Source: an uncultured bacterium (lineage in GTDB: Bacteria > Bacillota > Clostridia > Lachnospirales > Lachnospiraceae). Taken from it: a stretch of DNA of 64,000 nucleotides. The position numbers and the translations under genes were made by a program. The DNA lies in contig CANRWP010000007.1 of NCBI GenBank assembly GCA_947643595.1, positions 1-64,000 on the forward strand. The letters are read 5' to 3'. The notes below the pieces were generated by a model. It was not told the origin of the DNA and searched no databases. It saw nothing but the letters and a program-made list of their open reading frames with translations. Position 1 is the stretch's first letter; each line of letters opens with the position of its first letter. This document shows, piece by piece, positions 50,865-59,307 of this stretch.

Positions 50865-51620
50865 TTACTTCATCCCGCCCCGCATCGCCAGACGGTTGAT
50901 CTGGGACGCCATATACCCGGCGCCGTACCCATTGTCGATATTTACCACCGCAATTCCGTTCGCGCAGGAATTGATCATCGTGAGAAGAGCCGACAGCCCT
51001 CCCATATTTGCACCGTAGCCCACCGAGGTGGGCACAGCGATCACCGGCCGCTCCACAAGCCCGCCGATCACGCTGGCAAGAGCTCCCTCCATACCGGCTA
51101 CCGCCACCACGCAGTTCGCTGATCGGATCGCGTCCACTTTCGAAAGCAGGCGGTGTATGCCGCTGACGCCCACGTCATAGATCCGTTCCACCCGGTTGCC
51201 AAAGTATTCCGCCGTCTGCGCCGCTTCCTCCGCCACCGGAATATCCGCCGTCCCCGCCGTGCAGACTGCGATCAAACCTCCCTGCGCTCTGTCCGGCCTT
51301 TCTATCTTTAAGATCCGGGATATCTCATCGTAGCGGATATCCGGAATGCTCTTTCGCACCAGCTCATACTGTTCCTTTGTGGCTCTCGTCCCCAGCACTT
51401 CCCCGTTCTCCCGGTACAGAGCCTCAAAAATACGAAGCAGATGTCCGTCCGCCTTCCCGCTGCAGTAGACCACCTCCGGATAGCCGGAACGGATCTCCCT
51501 CTGGGTATCCAGTTTCGCATACCCCATATCCTCAAAAGGCTTTCTCGCAAAATATCGCTCCGCCTCCCCCACAGATACTTCCCCCGTCCTGACTTTTTCC
51601 AGCATATCCCGCAATTCCAT
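50865..51620 (-). CDS. larB: LarB, nickel-pincer cofactor carboxylase/hydrolase
   Basis: 251 aa. The C-terminal PurE-like domain has IAVCTAGTADIPVAEEAAQT (near 135), VVAVAGMEGALASVIGGLVE and VIAVPTSVGYGANMGGLSAL. The N-terminal part carries EVVYCSGK. LarB carboxylates and hydrolyses nicotinic acid adenine dinucleotide to the pyridinium dicarboxylate mononucleotide, the first step of cofactor synthesis. It lies 16 nt before larC, downstream of the ECF ATPase. Confidence 0.94.
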   Translation of the reverse strand: MELRDMLEKVRTGEVSVGEAERYFARKPFEDMGYAKLDTQREIRSGYPEVVYCSGKADGHLLRIFEALYRENGEVLGTRATKEQYELVRKSIPDIRYDEISRILKIERPDRAQGGLIAVCTAGTADIPVAEEAAQTAEYFGNRVERIYDVGVSGIHRLLSKVDAIRSANCVVAVAGMEGALASVIGGLVERPVIAVPTSVGYGANMGGLSALLTMINSCANGIAVVNIDNGYGAGYMASQINRLAMRGGMK

Positions 51621-51640
51621 CCGAAAACCCCCTCTCCTCC

Positions 51641-52393
51641 TTAACGCTGAAAACGGAACGACAGCGGAAGCCGCAGCCCGTTTTTCTCCAGAAATTCCCT
51701 GTCTCTCAGAATCTCTTTCGTATCTCCGTCGTAAACGATCTTTCTGTCCGAGAGAAGGATCGTCCGCTCGCAGGTATCATAGATAAAATCGAGATCATGG
51801 GAGGCCAACAGCCTGGTGCCTTTTAACTCCCTCACCACCCGGATCAGATTCTCTCTGTTCGCCGGATCCAGGGAGGCGGAGGGCTCATCCATCAGAATGA
51901 TCCCCTCCTCCTGCTGTAGGGCGAGTATCCCCGCGATGGCCGCCAGTTTCTTCTCCCCGCCGGAGAGACGGTAGACATGCCTGTCCGCCAGATCGGCGAT
52001 GTTCGTCCTCTTAAGCGCCCTCAGGGCCGCCTCCTTCGCCTCCCTCTCGGAAAATCCATAATTCATCGGCCCGAAAGCCACATCCTCCTCCACCGTGTTC
52101 ATAAAAAGCTGGCTGTCGGAATCCTGAAAGACATAGCCCATACTGCGGCGTATCGCACTGTAATTCTTTTTCTCCAGCAAAAATCCCTCGATCCGGATCC
52201 TCCCCTCATAATCCGGCAGAAGGCCCACCAGAATTTTCAAAAAGGTAGATTTCCCGGCGCCGTTGCCGCCAATGATTCCCACGGATTCCCCCTTTGCCAC
52301 AGAGAGATCGACGCCGTCCAGAACATACCTCCCCTCCCTGTAGCAAAACCGCATATCTTCTATTTCAATAACAGGTTCCACATTCTGTCCCAT
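51641..52393 (-). CDS. nikO: ECF transporter ATPase (nickel), NikO/CbiO type
   Basis: 250 aa. Walker A GGNGAGKSTFL (residues 38-48), Q-loop FQDSDSQLFMNTVEEDVAFG, signature LSGGEKK (near 139), Walker B GIILMDEPSASLDP. Energises metal uptake with NikQ and NikMN. The metal is assigned as nickel rather than cobalt because the next genes build the nickel-pincer cofactor. Confidence 0.93.
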   Translation of the reverse strand: MGQNVEPVIEIEDMRFCYREGRYVLDGVDLSVAKGESVGIIGGNGAGKSTFLKILVGLLPDYEGRIRIEGFLLEKKNYSAIRRSMGYVFQDSDSQLFMNTVEEDVAFGPMNYGFSEREAKEAALRALKRTNIADLADRHVYRLSGGEKKLAAIAGILALQQEEGIILMDEPSASLDPANRENLIRVVRELKGTRLLASHDLDFIYDTCERTILLSDRKIVYDGDTKEILRDREFLEKNGLRLPLSFRFQR

Positions 52394-52417
52394 TTTATCC
52401 TTTCTAACCGTTCGCTC

Positions 52418-53221
52418 CTACGAAATAAAAACACTCCCCACAATGCGGAAAACCGGAAGGAAACGAAACACGGCCAAAATCGCCGCCCATCCGATTCCGT
52501 AAAAAGCGCTCCGGCGCGGAGGCACGAACCTTCCCCGCAAAAAAAATTCGCCCCGGAACCCCCGCAGAGTCATGCTCTCGTACACCGCCTGCGCCCTGTC
52601 CATACTGCGAAGCAGCATCTGCCCTGCCAGAGGACCCCAGGCGTCTTTCCGGATGCCTCTCTCCCCGGGAGCCCGCAGGCGATAAGCCTGCATGATCCTG
52701 TCCGCCTCCTTTAACATCATCACAAGATACCGGTAAATGAGGAGCAGTACCGTCACCAAAATCTGCGGTACATGAAGCTTTCGCAGCGCATAACAGATCT
52801 GTTCCATCGTCGTTGTCGCCATCAGAATATAGGCGGCGGCCACAGCGAATACCGTCTTGAAAAACAGTGTCACCATGGACAGCATCCCGGACGTTATTTT
52901 CATCCCCCCGAAAGTCCCCAGGAGTTCCCTGTCAAACAGAGGGTTCGCCAGACCGACCAGACACACCATGAGCAGAATCGGGCGCATCCTGCGAATCGCC
53001 TCCCCGGCAGAAATATCCCCCAGTATCATGAGAATGACCGGATAGATGCTCATCCCCCAAAGTCCCTCGATATCGTACTTCCCGAAACTCATGACAAGGA
53101 TCAGATACCAGATCGTCACCAGCACTTTGGCGAGAGGATGGATCCTGCAGAGAAATGTCCCCCGCTCCGCCAGATCCTCCAGACTATGTATTTCACGAAT
53201 CGCCCGTCCCGGTCCCGTCAT
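52418..53221 (-). CDS. nikQ: ECF transporter transmembrane T component (NikQ/CbiQ)
   Basis: 267 aa, about five membrane segments. The coupling-helix motifs ARG/ARS-like are YRLRAPGERGIRKDAWGPL (near 193) and SMDRAQAVYESMTLRGFRGE (near 222). It links the ATPase to the substrate-binding membrane component. It overlaps the nikMN stop by 4 nt. Confidence 0.92.
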   Translation of the reverse strand: MTGPGRAIREIHSLEDLAERGTFLCRIHPLAKVLVTIWYLILVMSFGKYDIEGLWGMSIYPVILMILGDISAGEAIRRMRPILLMVCLVGLANPLFDRELLGTFGGMKITSGMLSMVTLFFKTVFAVAAAYILMATTTMEQICYALRKLHVPQILVTVLLLIYRYLVMMLKEADRIMQAYRLRAPGERGIRKDAWGPLAGQMLLRSMDRAQAVYESMTLRGFRGEFFLRGRFVPPRRSAFYGIGWAAILAVFRFLPVFRIVGSVFIS

Positions 53222-54213
53222 GACTGTCGCTTCTCTCCCCTGAAAAATCTAATGGCCCAGCAGACCGCCACGCAGAGCAGAATGACCACCGCCCCGCCGA
53301 GCAGTCCCGAGACCGTTGTTCCCAGCGCGGAATCACTGAAAGAAAACGCGTAGTCCGGCAGCAAGGCGGTCGCGCTCTGAATACGTTCCGCCGTCTCATG
53401 GGCTCCGCCGGACGCCGCGAGCTCCGCCGTTCCCGCCACCCGTTCCATTGACCACTCCAGTCCATCCGGCAGCGCGGAAGCGCCCAGGGATACGACCCCC
53501 GCCAGGATCGCCGCTGCCGCCGTCAATACCGCAAGAGTCCTCCGAGCGCTGCACTTTCCCTCTTTTTCCGCCTCCAACCTCCACAGCATCTCCGGCCTCG
53601 CCTCATGGACAAAACAGAGCACCGCCGCCGTGACAGCGCCCTCCGCCAGACCGATGGCCAGGTGGATCGGCTGCATCACGGCCACAAAAGCGGGAAACGG
53701 CAGCTCCGTGATACCGGAGGCAAGCGTTTCCAGCGTCACCGAAAACGCCCCCATCTGCAGCGTCAAAACACAGGCAGCGATCGACGCGCATGTGATCTTT
53801 CTCTTTGTCGCTCCGCTTTTCATCATCGGCCTCCAGATCAGAAGTCCCCCGATAAAACAGCCGTAAAACGCCATATTCCAGATATTGCACCCCAGCGCCA
53901 GAAGACCGCCGTCCGCAAACATCAGACACTGGATCAGCAGAATCCCCGTCATCGTCAGAAATCCCGCCCAGGGTCCAAGCATCGCCGTCAACAGCATTCC
54001 CCCGCAGATATGACCGGAGGAACCGGTTCCCGGGATGGTAAAATTTATCATCTGTGCCGCAAACACAAAAGCCCCCATCACGCCCATCGCCGGAATCTTT
54101 TTCGGTTCATTCTCCAGCCGCACCTTTTTGATAGAATAACCTGCCGCCGCTGTCGAAGCGACATACATAGCGCCCGCCACCGCAGGCACCACCAACGCAT
54201 CCGCCATATGCAT
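53218..54213 (-). CDS. nikMN: Fused NikM-NikN nickel-binding membrane component
   Basis: 331 aa. The start is fixed by the family need for Met-His at the N-terminus: MHMADALVVPAVAGAMYVAS, where the terminal amine and His2 chelate the metal. CbiM/NikM signatures follow (GAFVFAAQMINFTIPGTGSS, GHICGGMLLTAMLGPWAGFL). From about 225 a PDGLE-type NikN-like extension adds two membrane helices (ASALPDGLEWSMERVAG). It selects Ni(II) for import. It starts the nik-lar operon, 60 nt after the fucU terminator; GGAG lies 10 nt upstream of the ATG. Confidence 0.92.
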   Translation of the reverse strand: MHMADALVVPAVAGAMYVASTAAAGYSIKKVRLENEPKKIPAMGVMGAFVFAAQMINFTIPGTGSSGHICGGMLLTAMLGPWAGFLTMTGILLIQCLMFADGGLLALGCNIWNMAFYGCFIGGLLIWRPMMKSGATKRKITCASIAACVLTLQMGAFSVTLETLASGITELPFPAFVAVMQPIHLAIGLAEGAVTAAVLCFVHEARPEMLWRLEAEKEGKCSARRTLAVLTAAAAILAGVVSLGASALPDGLEWSMERVAGTAELAASGGAHETAERIQSATALLPDYAFSFSDSALGTTVSGLLGGAVVILLCVAVCWAIRFFRGEKRQS

Positions 54214-54273
54214 AACAACTGCTCTCCGTTCCTGTTCCGCGGATCTCTCTCCGGACATCCGTGAACATTTCTC

Positions 54274-54312
54274 AAAAACTCCCCCTGCACATTTCCTGCG
54301 CCGGGGGAGTTT
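54274..54312 (-). terminator. Terminator between fucU and nikMN
   Basis: AAACTCCCCC (54276-54285) pairs with GGGGGAGTTT (54303-54312). On the minus strand the stem is followed by TTTTT. It ends fucU transcription, but no promoter is visible in the 60 nt before nikMN, so read-through may feed the nickel operon. Confidence 0.9.
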
Positions 54313-54346
54313 ACCCGCTTTCTTCAAAACTTCAAGTCTCCGCTCT

Positions 54347-54805
54347 CTATTCCGGAACCACAACGCCCTTTCTGAGAATAACATTCGCGTAGATGGCCGT
54401 CTCGGTGGACATGATGACACAGGTGGATTTCTCCTGCGTCTGTCTGTAGAAATCCCACTTGTTGATCTCCTGGAAACAGTCCGCGCCCCTGTCGTCGTAT
54501 TTCTTTACGATCGCCTTATACTCGTCCCAGATCGGTGTCTTCGCGTTATCCCCCGGCTCCACCGCCATCAGCGTGCAGGGCGGATCCACCTCGCCCTTCG
54601 CGTTCGGATACGTATCAAGCGGCATCAGCTGCAAAATAGCATCCAGAATCTCCGGTACGCCGTGCCCGTCCAGCCGGATCACCTTTTTGCCGTAAGTATG
54701 TCCGGGGAAGTTGCCGTCTGCGATCGTGATCTCGTCCGTATGTCCCATCTCATCCAAAACCTTCAGCAATTCCGGTGAAATAATATTGGGAATCCCTTTT
54801 AACAT
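54347..54805 (-). CDS. RbsD/FucU family sugar mutarotase
   Basis: 152 aa starting MLKGIPNIISPELLKVLDEM, with AGGAGGG 9 nt upstream. The motifs GHTDEITIADGNFPGHTYGK (residues 21-40), the RLDGHGVPEILDAILQL block, DPPCTLM and the terminal AIYANVILRKGVV are those of FucU (L-fucose mutarotase). It interconverts the anomers of a sugar. The sugar is not certain. It has its own promoter and terminator. Confidence 0.9.
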   Translation of the reverse strand: MLKGIPNIISPELLKVLDEMGHTDEITIADGNFPGHTYGKKVIRLDGHGVPEILDAILQLMPLDTYPNAKGEVDPPCTLMAVEPGDNAKTPIWDEYKAIVKKYDDRGADCFQEINKWDFYRQTQEKSTCVIMSTETAIYANVILRKGVVVPE

Positions 54806-54839
54806 GTGTAACCCTCCTTCTTTTACCTTATATAACACT

Positions 54840-54868
54840 ATCTTATCAAAACTTGTCCTGCCTCACAA
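54840..54868 (-). promoter_or_regulatory. fucU promoter
   Basis: On the minus strand TTGTGA (54863-54868), 17 bp, TAAGAT (54840-54845), 35 nt before the fucU start. Confidence 0.65.
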
Positions 54869-54876
54869 GTGCATTT

Positions 54877-56331
54877 TTACTTTTCCGCCAACACCGCGCA
54901 CACATACTCAAATACCCGTCCGGCGGAGGAGATACTCAGTTTTTCTTCCGTTGTATGGATATCTTTCATATCAGGCCCCAGCGAAATACAGTCCAGATCC
55001 GGGCGCTTTTCCAGCAGAATGCCGCACTCCAGACCCGCATGGATCGCCTGGATCACCGGCTTCTTTCCGTACATTTTCTCGTACACTTTTACGCACAGAT
55101 CCCGGAGAGCCGATTCCTTTTTGTAGGTCCAGCCGGGGTATTCGCCGGTTACGTTCACAGACCCGCCGAGCGTATCTGTCAGCGCGGAAATTCTGGTGAT
55201 CAGCGCCTCTTTCTCGCTGGCGACAGAGCTTCTGACGGAGGTGATGACGGTAAATTCCTTTTCCCCCAGTTTCATGATTCCGTTGTTCAATGAAGTCTGC
55301 ACCAGCCCCGGCATATCCGCGCTCATCGCCTGCACCCCGTTTGGCATGATAAGCAGCAGCTTTCTTATCCTTTCCTCCGAAACGCTGTCCACACATCTTG
55401 TCCGGACGGCATCCCCCCTGGTCATCTCAACTTTCACGCCCGGATCCTTTGTGGAGAGCTCGGACTGCAGCACCTTTTCCAATCTCCTCACGGCCTGCTC
55501 CAACTCCTCCTCTTTTTCGGTAACCACAAGTTGAAGCGTGCACTCCCTGGAGATCGCATTATCCGCCAGGCCGCCTTCCACCCCGCAGATCCCGGCATCC
55601 GTCACGGCATGGACTGTCTGCAGAAGTCTTCCGGCCAGAGCGTTGGCGTTTCCTTTCTCCCTGTGTATCTCTCCGCCGGAGTGTCCGCCCAAAAGTCCTC
55701 CGATCTTACAGGTATAGAGAGTTCCCTCTCTCTCTTCCCATGTCACCGGCAGGATATGCCGCACGCTGGCGCCGCCCGCACAGCCCGCCAGAAAATATCC
55801 TTCGTCCTCGGAATCCAGATTCAACAGTCTCGTCCCTTTCACATCCGACAGATCCAGCGCCTTAGCGCCGTCCATTCCCACTTCCTCATCCACCGTGATC
55901 ACCACATCCAGATGGGGGTGGGGCAGACTGTCGTCGTCCAGAATCGCTAACGCATAGGCTATCGCGATCCCGTCGTCCCCTCCGAGGCTTGTGCCCTCCG
56001 CACAGATATAATCGCCCTCCACCTTCAGCTTCAACGGTTCCTTCTTCATATCGATCCCACATTCCGGCTTCTTTACGGCCACCATATCCATATGCCCCTG
56101 CAGGATAATGCCCTCCATCTTTTCGTATCCCGGCGCAGCGTCCTTGGAAATGATCACATTCTTCATTTCATCCTGTCTGCAATAAAGCCCTCTCTCCCTC
56201 GCAAAGGAAACCAGATAATCGCTGATTTTCTCCACATTTCCGGAGCCGTGCGGAATATTGCAGATCTCCTCAAAAAACCGGAACACCGCTTTCGGCTCTA
56301 ATTCTCCTAAAACTCCCATTTTCGTTTCCAC
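54877..56331 (-). CDS. pepD: Aminoacyl-histidine dipeptidase (PepD)
   Basis: 484 aa M20 metallopeptidase. Motifs are ILQGHMDMVAVK (near residue 80), TSLGGDDGIAIAYALAILDD (near 115) and VITVDEEVGMDGAKALDL (near 145). The long lid domain and SNGIMKLGEKEF-like segment follow. It hydrolyses Xaa-His and other dipeptides in the cytosol. It lies 72 nt downstream of rplT but behind that operon's terminator. Confidence 0.93.
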   Translation of the reverse strand: METKMGVLGELEPKAVFRFFEEICNIPHGSGNVEKISDYLVSFARERGLYCRQDEMKNVIISKDAAPGYEKMEGIILQGHMDMVAVKKPECGIDMKKEPLKLKVEGDYICAEGTSLGGDDGIAIAYALAILDDDSLPHPHLDVVITVDEEVGMDGAKALDLSDVKGTRLLNLDSEDEGYFLAGCAGGASVRHILPVTWEEREGTLYTCKIGGLLGGHSGGEIHREKGNANALAGRLLQTVHAVTDAGICGVEGGLADNAISRECTLQLVVTEKEEELEQAVRRLEKVLQSELSTKDPGVKVEMTRGDAVRTRCVDSVSEERIRKLLLIMPNGVQAMSADMPGLVQTSLNNGIMKLGEKEFTVITSVRSSVASEKEALITRISALTDTLGGSVNVTGEYPGWTYKKESALRDLCVKVYEKMYGKKPVIQAIHAGLECGILLEKRPDLDCISLGPDMKDIHTTEEKLSISSAGRVFEYVCAVLAEK

Positions 56332-56363
56332 CTTTCCCGCTTTTCTGATACTCGGATAAAAGT

Positions 56364-56391
56364 AAAATCGAGTGGCAGACCACTCGATTTT
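56364..56391 (-). terminator. Terminator of infC-rpmI-rplT
   Basis: AAAATCGAGTGG (56364-56375) pairs with CCACTCGATTTT (56380-56391) around CAGA. On the minus strand it is followed by a T-rich tract. Confidence 0.9.
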
Positions 56392-56403
56392 CTCTTTCTC
56401 TTT

Positions 56404-56757
56404 TTACAGTTTGCTCTTTGCAAGCTCAGCCAGGGACGCAAAACCTTCCGCGTCGTTAACCGCAAGCTCAGCCAACATCTTTCTGTTGATCTCTACCTCA
56501 GCCAGTTTCAGGCCGTGCATAAATTTGCTGTATGATAAACCGTTCATTCTCGCTGCCGCGTTGATACGAGCGATCCACAGCTGTCTGAACTGGCGCTTTC
56601 TCTCTTTTCTTCCTGCGTAAGAGCTCGCCAGCGCACGCATAACGGACTGTTTTGCGATTCTGTACTGTTTGGACCTCGCGCCCCTGTAACCCTTTGCAAG
56701 CTTTAATACTCTGTTATGTTTTTTCCTGGCGTTCATGCCGCCCTTTACTCTTGCCAT
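56404..56757 (-). CDS. rplT: 50S ribosomal protein L20
   Basis: 117 aa, the standard length. [20 protein letters not shown] and [20 protein letters not shown] are the signature. It binds 23S rRNA and, in Firmicutes, also binds the mRNA leader of its own operon to repress it. Third gene of infC-rpmI-rplT. Confidence 0.98.
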   Translation of the reverse strand: MARVKGGMNARKKHNRVLKLAKGYRGARSKQYRIAKQSVMRALASSYAGRKERKRQFRQLWIARINAAARMNGLSYSKFMHGLKLAEVEINRKMLAELAVNDAEGFASLAELAKSKL

Positions 56758-56801
56758 TCTTTTATCCTCCTAACCGATCTTCTTACCATTCTCTCCCCAT
56801 C

Positions 56802-56999
56802 TTACAGATAAGGCAGAATCTTCTTCATATTCTTTACATTTGTTGCGTCTGTCATCGCTGCTTTTCTTAAGTTTCTCTTTGTCTTAGTGCTCTTCTTGGT
56901 TAAGATATGGCGCTTATAAGCTTTATTTCTTTTCAGTTTCCCTGTCCCGGTTGCTTTGAAACGCTTTGCAGCCGCTCTGCTTGTTTTCATTTTTGGCAT
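56802..56999 (-). CDS. rpmI: 50S ribosomal protein L35
   Basis: 65 aa: [20 protein letters not shown] then [20 protein letters not shown], the L35 consensus. Lies 45 nt after infC and 44 nt before rplT. Confidence 0.98.
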   Translation of the reverse strand: MPKMKTSRAAAKRFKATGTGKLKRNKAYKRHILTKKSTKTKRNLRKAAMTDATNVKNMKKILPYL

Positions 57000-57044
57000 A
57001 ATTCATTCCTCCTGTACTTTCTCTTTATTTTCCACAGACGAAAG

Positions 57045-57551
57045 CTACCGTTTCTGTGTCAAAAACATGGTCATGCTCCGTCCTTCCACCTTAGGTGCTC
57101 TGTCAATTACCGCGATATCCGCAAGTGCCTGAGCGAAATCGTCAAGAATGTGCTTGCTGTTATTCATATGCGCCATTTCACGTCCCCTGAAACGCAGGGT
57201 AATCTTCACCTTATCGCCCTTGCTCAGGAACTTCCTGGCCGCATTGACCTTGGTATTCAGGTCGTTCGTATCGATATTGGGAGATAGCCGCAGTTCCTTT
57301 ACTTCCGTAGTCTTCTGCTTCTTCTTAGCATCCTTTTCTTTTCTGGTCTGCTCATATCTGAACTTTCCATAATCAACAATCCTGCAGACCGGAGGCTTTG
57401 CCGTAGGTGCGATCTTCACCAGATCCACGCCGGCCTCTTCCGCCAGTTTCATGGCGTCCCTGCATGACATGACGCCAAGCTGCTGACCGTCCTCGCCTAT
57501 GACACGCACTTCTCTGTCTCTAATCTGTTCGTTAATGAAATAATCGCTAAT
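57045..57551 (-). CDS. infC: Translation initiation factor IF-3
   Basis: 168 aa. The start is the rare codon AUU at 57549-57551 (ISDYFINEQIRDREVRVIGE, Ile read as fMet). GGGAGGG lies 7 nt upstream, and an ATG 13 codons earlier has no ribosome binding site and no family match. N-domain GVDLVKIAPTAKPPVCRIVD and C-domain KVKITLRFRGREMAH are clear. IF-3 discards non-canonical start codons, so the AUU start gives autogenous control as in Escherichia coli. Confidence 0.96.
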   Translation of the reverse strand: MSDYFINEQIRDREVRVIGEDGQQLGVMSCRDAMKLAEEAGVDLVKIAPTAKPPVCRIVDYGKFRYEQTRKEKDAKKKQKTTEVKELRLSPNIDTNDLNTKVNAARKFLSKGDKVKITLRFRGREMAHMNNSKHILDDFAQALADIAVIDRAPKVEGRSMTMFLTQKR

Positions 57552-57807
57552 AGTCTTTCCCTCCCCCTTGATCCGAATAAGCAGGCACAACCCGCTTCAA
57601 CGACTTTTCTTTTCTCTGTACGCAAAAAGTGGATAGCAGCACTATCCACCAAATTAAGTTCTTCAATAAACCCGGCAAATCACATGACCACCGAATCCAA
57701 AAGATCAAAATTTTGAACACCTGCCAGCGAAGCCGCAGGGTGAGAGTGGATACTCTGCTTGTTTTTATGCGATTCTGCCATAAATATTTATATGGCCTGC
57801 GTCGCAC
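57552..57807 (-). promoter_or_regulatory. infC-rpmI-rplT leader (L20-type) with attenuator
   Basis: A roughly 255-nt untranslated leader. Near its middle GTGGATAG (57642-57649 complement) and CTATCCAC (57629-57636 complement) form an 8-bp hairpin with a 5-nt loop, followed by TTTTT: an intrinsic terminator at 57624-57649 inside the leader. Upstream sequence has several short self-complementary stretches (e.g. TCAAAATTTTGA). This matches the known L20-leader arrangement in which L20 promotes premature termination. The exact fold was not computed. Confidence 0.75.
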
Positions 57808-57813
57808 TCTGAT

Positions 57814-57842
57814 ATCTTAGCACCGGTTCGAGGAAATGTCAA
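57814..57842 (-). promoter_or_regulatory. Promoter of infC-rpmI-rplT
   Basis: TTGACA (57837-57842), 17 bp, TAAGAT (57814-57819) on the minus strand; transcription should start near 57807. Confidence 0.85.
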
Positions 57843-57902
57843 TGGTTTGCGGAAATCTTTTACAATAACTTTTCTATTCAAACCATCCCTGATCGATTTA
57901 CC

Positions 57903-58922
57903 CTACCAATATAATCGCATCTTTTCTTCCGCACTTTCCCTCGTAAGCTCATAAGCTTCCATAATCTCATTGACTGCCTCTTCCCTGGATGCGTGATATT
58001 TTTTAATGCCTTTAAGCAGTTTGCAGATTCCTTCTTCTTTTGCTTCTTCTTTTGCTTCCTTTGCCTCTCTCCTCAACGCCTGCACATCCCAGCCTTCAAA
58101 ATGTTTAAACAGTTCCCCCATTTTCCGCTCCTTTATCTTTCCGGCAAATACGTCCACTTCTTCCTGTGGAATATTCAGCTTGGATAAAAATGTTTCCACT
58201 ATCTCCGACATCAATTTCAACAGGTACTCCGGAGAACCATCCAAAACGATTTTCAGATAGTCCTCCTCCATCTCCTCGTTGAGCCTTGCATAGTCCCCGG
58301 CACTTTTCAGCTTATCGATCAGCATGAGTATGGAAAGCTCATCTCTCTTCTTCATCAGCTCCTCATTGCTGTACTCATTTAACTGTATCAGGAGACAGTG
58401 ATAATCCGGTATGTACTTCCCCAATATATCGCTGAGAAGCACTCTGTCATGCAGCCGAACCGTCGCCGTCCAGTTCTCCGCGCCATCATAAAAGATGACC
58501 GGCAGAACCGGCGGATACCGAAATCCTTCCGTTTTGCTGATTCCGGCATGCAATTTTTCCTGTTCTTTCTCATAGTCTTCCCAGATAAAAGTGATATACC
58601 GAAACACCTGCATAATCACATTATAATCGACATCCGACTTATGTTCAATAAGCGATACCATAAAAAAAGAATTATTTTCGAGATGTACTTTCTTTACTAT
58701 ATCCGAATTTCTCTCCTCCGTGAACAGATGGACATACCTCTCGCTCACATCCTCGATATCCTCCGGCTTCACATCTTTCAAAATCGGAATATCCACATAG
58801 TTTCTCAAAAACTGGGAGCAGAGTACCGGATCCCCGAAAATCGTCTTACCGGAGCTGTCGCGGTAGCGTGCGTTATTTCCCCTCTTCCTCTCTTTCCTTC
58901 TTTTTTCTTCTGTCATCCTCAA
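57903..58922 (-). CDS. Rpn family recombination-promoting nuclease / PD-(D/E)XK transposase-like
   Basis: 339 aa. The N-terminal PD-(D/E)XK domain begins with a basic tail and shows SSGKTIFGDPVLCSQFLRNY (near 22), the SFFMVSLIEHKSDVDYNVIM motif carrying the catalytic E-x-K (near 85), and FRYPPVLPVIFYDGAENWTA (near 130). The C-terminal third is a helical, Glu/Lys-rich region (RREAKEAKEEAKEEG). Rpn proteins promote RecA-independent recombination and occur in multiple copies in clostridia. It is a complete gene, unlike the relic at 687. Confidence 0.85.
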   Translation of the reverse strand: MRMTEEKRRKERKRGNNARYRDSSGKTIFGDPVLCSQFLRNYVDIPILKDVKPEDIEDVSERYVHLFTEERNSDIVKKVHLENNSFFMVSLIEHKSDVDYNVIMQVFRYITFIWEDYEKEQEKLHAGISKTEGFRYPPVLPVIFYDGAENWTATVRLHDRVLLSDILGKYIPDYHCLLIQLNEYSNEELMKKRDELSILMLIDKLKSAGDYARLNEEMEEDYLKIVLDGSPEYLLKLMSEIVETFLSKLNIPQEEVDVFAGKIKERKMGELFKHFEGWDVQALRREAKEAKEEAKEEGICKLLKGIKKYHASREEAVNEIMEAYELTRESAEEKMRLYW

Positions 58923-59247
58923 TCCCTTTTCCTTTCCGGCACAGCCCAGAGACAGACTTCATCATCCGGAAACTGCAAAACGACTTTCCGGAACATACCC
59001 GCAAAATAAACTATATCTGTCCATGCTCACTTACAAATTTTTTGTTGGAATAATCTCCTGAAATTCAGACTAAAACAAGATCTGTCAGTAATGATATAAA
59101 ATTTACACTGGAAGAATCCGTGTGATTTATTAATACTCTATCAAAAATCCAATGATTTTACAAGACTTTCTTTCGACTTTTGCCGCATATTCTGAACATC
59201 TGTATCCTCAATACTTTTCCACCTTCAGCCCTCCGCGTCCGCCCCGC
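58923..59247. other. Intergenic region without a recognisable gene
   Basis: AT-rich stretch between the Rpn gene start and the terminator of the aldolase operon. Only short unrelated ORFs are present. A CTTTCCGGAA-type motif recurs near 58935 and 58985 (CTTTCCGG). No RNA gene, clear promoter or repeat array is seen. Confidence 0.4.
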
Positions 59248-59287
59248 AAAAATCGCCATAGAGCTCTTTTTGCTCTATGGCGATTTT
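59248..59287 (-). terminator. Terminator of the polyol-catabolic operon
   Basis: AAAATCGCCATAGAGC (59249-59264) pairs with GCTCTATGGCGATTTT (59272-59287), a 16-bp stem with a 7-nt loop and T-rich tail on the minus strand, 20 nt beyond the aldolase stop. Confidence 0.95.
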
Positions 59288-59307
59288 ATCACTTAATGCA
59301 GACAATA

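Noticed and set aside
54214-54346. Cobalamin or nickel/cobalt riboswitch before nikMN
   Set aside because: The segment is too short and lacks the conserved boxes; only a simple terminator hairpin is visible.
57547-57807. Upstream open frame in the infC leader as a leader-peptide gene
   Set aside because: No ribosome binding site or conserved peptide, and it crosses the attenuator hairpin; the leader is better explained as structured RNA.
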